A DNA stretch of 5,630 bases. Origin: JALHNF01 sp039809305 (GTDB lineage Bacteria; Patescibacteriota; Minisyncoccia; Phycocordibacterales; UBA5272). Every line of letters begins with the position of its first letter. The stretch's first letter is position 1. The notes below the pieces were generated by a model. That model made no database searches. It worked only from the letters and a program-made list of their open reading frames with translations, and had not been told where the DNA came from. The DNA is taken from positions 1 to 5,630 of the forward strand of contig JBDHUT010000038.1 of assembly GCA_039809305.1 (NCBI GenBank). The letters run 5' to 3'. Positions 1 through 5,096 of the stretch are shown piece by piece. Position numbers and translations under genes: made by a program.

Positions 1-1038
1 TCTTTGTACCTCCTTACCAAATCCTTGTCCGCGAGAATTCACAAACGTTTCATTTGGGGTTGTGCCTGGCACAGAGAGTCCAAAACGTACCCCATCAAAA
101 CGTGCGAGATTTGTAGAAGCTTCTGCTGGCATAATGATGTAGTACACAGCAAGAGAGTAGTGTGCAAGTGGTAAATCGATTGGCACTATTTCATACCCTT
201 TACTCTTCAGTGTTTCGAGAGATTCTTTAAAATTTACAAGAACTTCTGGGTCAACTCCTTCACGTTCAATAAAAGAAAAAGGTACACCTATCTTTTTGTT
301 TTTTACACCAACAGTCACACGCTTGTCTTGTGGAATAGAAGTACTGTCATGACTATCGTATTCTGCAAGAACAGAATACACGAGTTCTGCATCTTTTGAT
401 GTATGAGTAAAAGGTCCGATTTGATCAAGTGAACTTCCCATGGCCACAACACCGAAGCGAGACACGGTACCGTAGGTCGGCATAAGCCCAACCACACCAC
501 ACAAAGATGCTGGTTGACGAATAGACCCTCCAGTATCAGAACCGAGGGTTACTGTCGCTAAATCTGCTGCAAGCGCAGCGGCCGAACCACCTGACGAGCC
601 ACCAGGAACCCGTGTTAAGTCATGAGGATTTTTTGTTATACCGTAGGCAGAATTTTCCGTAGAACTCCCCATCGCAAATTCATCCATGTTTAAACGTCCA
701 AGAAAGATTGCTCCTGCTTTTTGTAAGTTCTCTACAACTGTTGAAGAGTATGGTGCGGTATAGGATTCAAGAATTTTTGAACCAGCGCTTGCGTGGCACC
801 CATCACGTAAAATATTATCTTTAAGACCAATACAAACACCAGCAAGTGGCATCACTTCCCCAGCCTCAACTCGAGCATCTATTGCACGCGCCTGATCTAA
901 TACATCAGTATAAACTTCGAGATATGCATTAAGTTCTTTATTTTTTTCTTCAATACGATGCAAATATTCCTGTGCAATGAGAACTGCCTTTTTTTCTTTT
1001 GAAGAGACAAGTCTTACTATTTCGTGTGCGGTATACAT
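1..1038 (-). CDS. gatA: Asp-tRNA(Asn)/Glu-tRNA(Gln) amidotransferase subunit A (3' end cut by window)
   Basis: GatA is the glutaminase/amidase subunit of GatCAB. It releases ammonia from glutamine, which GatB uses to amidate Glu-tRNA(Gln) or Asp-tRNA(Asn) in the cytoplasm. I translated the minus strand from the ATG at 1038. The frame stays open for 346 codons to base 1, so about the last quarter of a typical 470-490-residue GatA is missing. The amidase signature is clear. The Ser-cisSer-Lys triad is K73 (GLKDNI), S148 (PGGSSGGSAAA) and S172 (GSDTGGSIRQPAS), with spacings matching the characterised S. aureus enzyme (K79/S154/S178). NMDEFAMGSSTENSA (117-131), SSLDQIGPF (202-210) and LARFDGVRFG (311-320) are further GatA hallmarks. 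The start lies 4 nt after the gatC stop, with no Shine-Dalgarno visible, so translation is probably coupled. One oddity is Met186 where the family has Lys in the GLKPTYG motif. Confidence 0.96.
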   Translation of the reverse strand, partial: MYTAHEIVRLVSSKEKKAVLIAQEYLHRIEEKNKELNAYLEVYTDVLDQARAIDARVEAGEVMPLAGVCIGLKDNILRDGCHASAGSKILESYTAPYSSTVVENLQKAGAIFLGRLNMDEFAMGSSTENSAYGITKNPHDLTRVPGGSSGGSAAALAADLATVTLGSDTGGSIRQPASLCGVVGLMPTYGTVSRFGVVAMGSSLDQIGPFTHTSKDAELVYSVLAEYDSHDSTSIPQDKRVTVGVKNKKIGVPFSFIEREGVDPEVLVNFKESLETLKSKGYEIVPIDLPLAHYSLAVYYIIMPAEASTNLARFDGVRFGLSVPGTTPNETFVNSRGQGFGKEVQR

Positions 1039-1042
1039 AGAT

Positions 1043-1318
1043 TTATAGAATTTGTTTTACCTTAACATAGTCACCCTCTTTATTTGGAACCTCTCGTAAA
1101 AACTTCTCAGTGAAGCCTGTATCTTGAGCTACATCTTCTCTAAATACATTAGATACATTAGAAATATCATGTACTTCTGGAACATCTACCGACTGGATTT
1201 CTGAAACATACGAAAGGATCGCGGTGAATTCTTCAGCGTACTTTGCCGCATCTTCATCAGAGACATGTATCCGTGAGAGACTTGCAAGGTTTTTGATATC
1301 AGTATCTTGTAACTTCAT
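1043..1318 (-). CDS. gatC: Asp-tRNA(Asn)/Glu-tRNA(Gln) amidotransferase subunit C
   Basis: This 91-residue protein has the usual size of GatC, the small belt-like subunit that wraps around GatA and stabilises the GatA-GatB complex. The family pattern is visible. An N-terminal helix has IKNLASLSRI (residues 9-18), then comes a second helix with ILSYVSEIQSVDV, then the central NVFRED motif, and a C-terminal GDYVKVKQIL that matches the family's gYixVpxvL ending. It has no catalytic residues of its own. It sits 25 nt after ligA and 4 nt before gatA, the normal gatC-gatA order. I see no convincing Shine-Dalgarno upstream of the ATG at 1318. An upstream ATG in the spacer runs into a stop almost at once, so the annotated start is the only reasonable one. 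The SNVSNV just before FRED is encoded by a perfect 9-bp tandem repeat but adds no length relative to other GatC proteins. Confidence 0.95.
   Translation of the reverse strand: MKLQDTDIKNLASLSRIHVSDEDAAKYAEEFTAILSYVSEIQSVDVPEVHDISNVSNVFREDVAQDTGFTEKFLREVPNKEGDYVKVKQIL
1144..1161. repeat. Perfect 9-bp tandem duplication inside gatC
   Basis: The unit atacattag occurs twice back to back (1144-1152 and 1153-1161) and encodes the SNVSNV stretch next to the conserved NVFRED motif. The unit is a multiple of three, so the frame is kept. Aligned by eye with the B. subtilis GatC sequence as I remember it, the segment has the same length, so this need not be an insertion. Confidence 0.7.
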
Positions 1319-1343
1319 AATGTACAGAATAGCATGATTTTAT
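1319..1343 (-). other. ligA-gatC spacer, the longest gap in the window
   Basis: These 25 bases separate the ligA TAA from the gatC ATG. I see no hairpin followed by a T-run, no room for a -35/-10 pair, and no AGGAGG-like site. It therefore looks like a plain intra-operonic spacer. Confidence 0.6.
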
Positions 1344-3362
1344 TTACTTGATGAGGTCCAAAAACTCAACCTCTGAAAGAGTCTGGACACCTTTTTTTTG
1401 CGCATCCTCAAGCTTGCTTCCAGGATTTGCTCCTACCACAACATAACTCGTTTTAGAAGAAACCGTATTACTTACACTACCACCACGCTTCCGGACTTCT
1501 TCACCAGCTTTTTCTCGAGATAAGGTTTCAAGGGTTCCAGTAAGTACAAAAGTTTTACCTGTTAGATTTGCGTTTATTTTTTCATTCTTAAATTCTTCAA
1601 TAACAAGATACTCACACACATCTTCATACATACTTTTATTACGCGCATCCTTAAACCAAGACACAAACGAGCTCGCAACAGCACCCCCAACTCCATATAA
1701 ACCTTCAATTTCTGCCTCAGTAATCTGGAACACTTTCTTTGGTTTTTGAATATGTGCCGCAAGGAGACGTGCCGTTTCTTCACCGACGTGACGTATTCCA
1801 AGAGCATACAGAATACGATCAAATGGCTGTTCTTTTGCTTTTTCTATTGCGTTAATTAAATTTTCAGCAGACTTCTCACCAAAACCAGGGAGACCTTCAA
1901 TATCTTCTCTTTTTAATCTAAAAATATCAGCGTATGTGTGCACGAGTCCGAGATCAATAAAAGTTTCTAGTATTTTTTCCCCAAGACCCTCAATGTTCAA
2001 AGCTTTACGACTAACAAAATGAATAATGTTTTCTCGGTGTTTTGCCGGGCAATCTTTATTTTTACAATAGAGCGCGACTGACTCATCTCCAGATACAGAA
2101 TGTTCGTTTTGGAGCATAGAATCACATGATGGACACTTACTTGGCATAACAAACTTCTTTGCGTTTTTTGGACGAAGACTTTTTACTACATCAAAAATTT
2201 CAGGGATAACATCCCCCGCCTTGCGCAAGCTCACCGTATCCCCGACACGCGCATCAAGTCGCTCTATTTCTTCTTTATTATGAAGTGTTGCTCGTTTTAC
2301 TAGTGACCCAGCCACAAACACAGGATCAAGCTCAGCAACTGGAGTAATCGCTCCTGTCCGACCAACTTGTAAAGTAATAGCACGTAAAATCGTTGTTACT
2401 TCTTCAGCGGGAAATTTATAAGCAATACCAAATCGTGGAGACTTTGCCGTATAACCAAGACGCTCACATAAATCCTGCTCATTTACCTTTACCACAAGAC
2501 CGTCGATCCCATAGTTTTCATTGTGTCGTCTATGTATCCACCCTTGATACACTTTTTCAACCTGCTCAAGATTAAAGCATTTCTTAGAATCATTATTAAC
2601 TTCAAATCCAAGTTTTTTTAACAAAGCAAGTTCTTCCCATTGGGACTCAAAAGTATACTCTTTTTCTATTCCTTCAATATCATATGCAAATATATGAATA
2701 TTTCTTTTTGCAACAATACTCGGGTCAAGTTGACGAAGGGTACCTGCCGCAAGATTTCTTGTATTTGCATAGATAGGAAGACTCTCCTTGATACGCTGTT
2801 TATTAATTTTTTCTAAGTCATGTTTATCAATCCACGCTTCACCAATCACAGTCATCGATATTGGTTCTGCTAGAAAAAGTGGTATTGACCGAACTGTTTT
2901 AACGTTCTCTGTAATATCTTCACCCACTTCACCATCACCCCGAGTTGCGGCACGCACCAAAACTCCTTTTTCATATGTAAGAACAATTTTTAAGCCATCA
3001 ATTTTAAGTTCCGCGACATATGTGGGACGTTTTTTAATATCTTCTTTTTCTAAAATATTTAGAAGTTTTTTCTCCCACGCAAGAAGCTCATCTAAAGAAA
3101 AAACGTTATCATATGACCACTGCGGAATATCGTGTTTTACTTTTTGAAACTCAGCTATTGGCTCCCCGCCAACACGATGTGTTGGACTCATCGGGTGGTC
3201 AAACTCTGGAAATTCTTTTTCGAGAGAATCGAGTTCACGTAAAAGTGAGTCGTATATTTCATCGGAAATTTCTGGTGCATCTAATGTGTGATACAGATAC
3301 CGATGATGCTCAAGTGTCAAGCGAAGTTCTCGTATACGCTTTTCTACTTCAGCTTTTTTCAT
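1344..3362 (-). CDS. ligA: NAD-dependent DNA ligase LigA
   Basis: LigA seals 5'-phosphate/3'-OH nicks during replication and repair, using NAD+ to adenylate an active-site lysine. The 672 residues match the family (E. coli 671) and all domains are present. Domain Ia (about 1-70) has the NMN-site residues Y24, H25, D34, Y37 and D38. The nucleotidyltransferase domain (about 71-318) has K120 in ELKIDG as the AMP-accepting lysine, RGDG at 141-144, GE at 174-175, DGLVVKV at 287-293 and YKFPAE at 315-320. The OB fold has QVGRTGAITPVA (332-343). A Zn site uses C410, C413, C433 and C438. Helix-hairpin-helix repeats (about 445-590) include LPGFGEKSAENL. A BRCT domain runs from about 598 to 672. The start at 3362 has a TAAGG site 7 nt upstream and lies 1 nt after the pilX-like stop. 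Oddities are KIDGLK where most LigA have KxDGLA, VIGE for VRGE, and PQWSYDN for PMLSLDN. The first and third resemble Patescibacterial ligases as I remember them. Confidence 0.98.
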   Translation of the reverse strand: MKKAEVEKRIRELRLTLEHHRYLYHTLDAPEISDEIYDSLLRELDSLEKEFPEFDHPMSPTHRVGGEPIAEFQKVKHDIPQWSYDNVFSLDELLAWEKKLLNILEKEDIKKRPTYVAELKIDGLKIVLTYEKGVLVRAATRGDGEVGEDITENVKTVRSIPLFLAEPISMTVIGEAWIDKHDLEKINKQRIKESLPIYANTRNLAAGTLRQLDPSIVAKRNIHIFAYDIEGIEKEYTFESQWEELALLKKLGFEVNNDSKKCFNLEQVEKVYQGWIHRRHNENYGIDGLVVKVNEQDLCERLGYTAKSPRFGIAYKFPAEEVTTILRAITLQVGRTGAITPVAELDPVFVAGSLVKRATLHNKEEIERLDARVGDTVSLRKAGDVIPEIFDVVKSLRPKNAKKFVMPSKCPSCDSMLQNEHSVSGDESVALYCKNKDCPAKHRENIIHFVSRKALNIEGLGEKILETFIDLGLVHTYADIFRLKREDIEGLPGFGEKSAENLINAIEKAKEQPFDRILYALGIRHVGEETARLLAAHIQKPKKVFQITEAEIEGLYGVGGAVASSFVSWFKDARNKSMYEDVCEYLVIEEFKNEKINANLTGKTFVLTGTLETLSREKAGEEVRKRGGSVSNTVSSKTSYVVVGANPGSKLEDAQKKGVQTLSEVEFLDLIK

Positions 3363-3363
3363 A

Positions 3364-3978
3364 TTAGTACCTTACTTCAATTGCACGCTCAACACGACGA
3401 GTGTTTGTGGTATTACAATCATTATAGCCACGAGAGCGGATGATGGTATCGTACTCTGCGTTAAACCTCTTTTCTATTGTGACGAGTGCGCATATTTTCC
3501 CATCAGACGAAAGATTCATACGAAAATTTGTAACCGATAAATCAGTACCATTATCAGAAAAGCCAGGTGAATCAGGTATCCCTAATCCGCAAGTAAAGTT
3601 ACTTTCTGAATCCAAAAAAGAAGAAAGGGGTCCTACTGTTGGATATGAGGGACCTTCATTCATTTGACGATCAGGATGGTCTGCAGAAAGAGCAAATACC
3701 CCTCTATATGAGTATCGATAATTTCCTTCTGTGTCATAAAAACCCTCATCACTGTCGTCGGCAACGGTTCTTGAAGTGTGAGTATCCCAATAGAGTGCGC
3801 ATTCGGCTCCAGCATCCGCTGCATAAAAAGCAATTTGAGAATCTCTTGCAGAAGAAGTAAGAACAATTTGTTTCAAAAGAATATTAAAAATTCCAAATGC
3901 AAGCGCAAGAACAATACTCGAAATAAGGAGCGAAAATGCTAAAACAAATCCTCTTTTTTGTATAATCATATTTGCCAT
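3364..3978 (-). CDS. PilX/GspK-like minor pilin
   Basis: A 204-residue membrane-anchored pilin-like protein, presumably part of a minor-pilin tip complex. A short basic leader (QKRG) is followed by a hydrophobic helix (about 11-37), with predicted prepilin-peptidase cleavage after G10. Residue +5 of the mature form is Phe15, not the usual Glu; loss of Glu5 is a known feature of GspK. The helix continues into SQIAFYAADAGAECALYWD (48-65 region), a pattern of PilX-like proteins that I associate with Parcubacteria. The C-terminal domain has the RSRGYN and RRVERAIEVRY motifs. Four cysteines (60, 130, 163, 188) could form disulfides. At about 200 residues it lacks the large extra alpha-domain of true GspK. 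Start choice is open: the ATG at 3978 overlaps the upstream gene by 13 nt, while the ATG at 3969 (residue 4) makes a 4-nt ATGA overlap. Neither has a visible ribosome binding site. The family-level assignment is fairly firm; the exact role is inferred. Confidence 0.85.
   Translation of the reverse strand: MANMIIQKRGFVLAFSLLISSIVLALAFGIFNILLKQIVLTSSARDSQIAFYAADAGAECALYWDTHTSRTVADDSDEGFYDTEGNYRYSYRGVFALSADHPDRQMNEGPSYPTVGPLSSFLDSESNFTCGLGIPDSPGFSDNGTDLSVTNFRMNLSSDGKICALVTIEKRFNAEYDTIIRSRGYNDCNTTNTRRVERAIEVRY
3370..3374 (-). promoter_or_regulatory. Ribosome binding site of ligA
   Basis: On the minus strand TAAGG lies 7 nt before the ligA ATG, inside the last codons of the upstream pilX-like gene. 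It is the best-spaced Shine-Dalgarno-like site in the window. It supports both the ligA start at 3362 and translation of ligA from the pilin transcript. Confidence 0.6.
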
Positions 3979-4532
3979 GGAGTTACGTAATCAGTTACTT
4001 CGAATCTTCTTTCGTCAATACCGTTTGTATTCCAAAGCACCGTAACATCAATACGAAGACGCTCCAAAGCACCTGAACCAACGACCTGAGTTTCAACACT
4101 CCTTAAAAACCATTTACCTGAAGTATCGACATATGTGTAATACCCGTTAGAGTCAAGGTACATCGATGGGCACTTTCCATCGCAAGAAGTGATAGACGGA
4201 CTAGATGTTTGTACATTAAAATAACATCCGCCCAGATCGGAATCATCTGGATCTGACATACAATTACCTACGGCAGATTTAAACACTTCCCACGGATTAT
4301 TAAAACCGTCGTACTGAAGACTTGCATTATCCCTTTGAAGTCTAATGTATTCAACCGCCTCTTGCGCCAGATACGAAGCTGTCGACTGGTCACGGACAAA
4401 ATTGGAGTACGCAAATGCTTTTGATCCAATAGTAAGAGGTACCACAACAGCTGTAATAAGAATAAAAATAGCAACAAGCACCTCAATAAGAGTAAATCCT
4501 TTATTTTTATTTTGAGATGTTTTATTTATCAT
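3966..4532 (-). CDS. PilV/GspI-like minor prepilin
   Basis: This 188-residue prepilin has a textbook class III signal. A basic leader is followed by KGFTLIEVLVAIFIL, with predicted cleavage after G12, mature N-terminal F13 and Glu17 at +5. The hydrophobic helix spans about 13-36. It continues into SYLAQEAVEYIRLQRDN (53-69), the helix pattern of GspI/PilV proteins. The C-terminus (VTVLWNTNG ... FEVTDYVTPW) matches the beta-strands that end many such proteins. A central loop has four cysteines (91, 103, 117, 121) and an acidic run DPDDSD. After cleavage it would be held in the membrane by the helix and assembled into a pilus-like fibre, probably beside the J-like and X/K-like neighbours. Its ATG overlaps the end of the upstream gene by 11 nt with no clear Shine-Dalgarno, which suggests coupled translation. 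It ends in TGA, the only TGA stop in the window. Confidence 0.9.
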   Translation of the reverse strand: MINKTSQNKNKGFTLIEVLVAIFILITAVVVPLTIGSKAFAYSNFVRDQSTASYLAQEAVEYIRLQRDNASLQYDGFNNPWEVFKSAVGNCMSDPDDSDLGGCYFNVQTSSPSITSCDGKCPSMYLDSNGYYTYVDTSGKWFLRSVETQVVGSGALERLRIDVTVLWNTNGIDERRFEVTDYVTPWQI

Positions 4533-5088
4533 AGAGTCTTTGTGTAGCTAGTGCTTGAAACGAAAAATCAAAATTATGTTCGTTTTTTGGAAGAATTGTT
4601 TTTCCTTTGACAAAGATTTTTACGTGAGCTTGGACATCATCACTAATCGTTGGAGCAACGACTTCGAATTCAAGGTTATCAATATCCAAATCAGGAGAAG
4701 TAATAGCCACAGAATCACCGTCTATGATACGCACCATTCTTCCTAATGGATCGTTTTCCGCACCATTATCAGATGTCTGTAACTCATAACTCACAATTTT
4801 TGTACCACTTTGATCTCTAAAGGTTATCTTATTTGTACCACAACTACCAACCTGACAATAATCATACCCCAACCGAATGTTTCGCATCATTGTCTCCATT
4901 GCAAGGTTTGCATTATCCATAGCATTTCGCACACTTTGCACTTTTTTGTTTATATCAACCATCTTAAGAAATGCTCCAAGAGTAGTAGTAACGACGATCA
5001 TAAAAATAGCTATCGCCACAAGCATTTCTACAAGCGTAAATCCTTTTTGAATTTGAGGTCGAAAAGCTTTCATGAAATACAGTTTCAT
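4522..5088 (-). CDS. PulJ/GspJ-like minor prepilin
   Basis: This 188-residue prepilin has a basic leader, the KGFTLVEMLVAIAIFMIVVTT signal (first 20 residues from K15), predicted cleavage after G16, mature F17 and Glu21 at +5. The helix leads into NANLAMETMMRNIRLG (59-74), the pattern seen in PulJ/GspJ, where it lies at the base of the globular domain. C78 and C83 form a close pair (YCQVGSC). The C-terminus FSFQALATQRLYDK (175-188) resembles the ending of PulJ-like proteins. The ATG at 5088 is preferred over the one at 5073 (residue 6), because an AAGG lies 4 nt upstream of the first and nothing comparable precedes the second. The gene lies 6 nt after the GspH-like gene and overlaps the PilV-like one by 11 nt. 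In characterised systems GspJ forms the fibre-tip complex with GspI and GspK. The same partnership is inferred here. Confidence 0.9.
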   Translation of the reverse strand: MKLYFMKAFRPQIQKGFTLVEMLVAIAIFMIVVTTTLGAFLKMVDINKKVQSVRNAMDNANLAMETMMRNIRLGYDYCQVGSCGTNKITFRDQSGTKIVSYELQTSDNGAENDPLGRMVRIIDGDSVAITSPDLDIDNLEFEVVAPTISDDVQAHVKIFVKGKTILPKNEHNFDFSFQALATQRLYDK

Positions 5089-5092
5089 TATA

Positions 5093-5096
5093 CCTT
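5093..5096 (-). promoter_or_regulatory. Weak ribosome binding site of the PulJ-like gene
   Basis: AAGG on the minus strand overlaps the stop codon of the GspH-like gene and lies 4 nt before the ATG at 5088. The spacing is a little short. It still favours this start over the in-frame ATG at 5073, which would be 19 nt away. Confidence 0.4.

Noticed and set aside
1144..1161. The gatC tandem repeat as an insertion that damages GatC
   Set aside because: The segment from the conserved Val to FRED has the same length as in the B. subtilis protein as I remember it, so there is no net insertion, and the frame is intact.
1391..1400. T-rich runs on the plus strand as intrinsic terminators
   Set aside because: They are lysine/glutamine codons inside genes, with no GC-rich hairpin in front of them.
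2788..3147. 119-codon open frame on the plus strand
   Set aside because: It is fully inside the nucleotidyltransferase domain of ligA on the other strand, where conserved catalytic motifs prove the coding strand.
3959..3966. TGTATAAT, an extended -10-like promoter element on the plus strand
   Set aside because: There is no matching -35 sequence at the right distance and no gene in that direction. It is the reverse of the codons for the PilX-like leader.
3966..3968. UGA read as glycine (the code of Gracilibacteria/Absconditabacteria)
   Set aside because: The only TGA found in frame is exactly where a PilV-like protein should end, and it overlaps the next start as ATGA. No TGA interrupts the conserved genes at glycine positions.
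5071..5073. Internal ATG as the start of the PulJ-like gene
   Set aside because: It has no ribosome-binding-like sequence, whereas the ATG at 5088 has AAGG just upstream. The mature protein would be the same.
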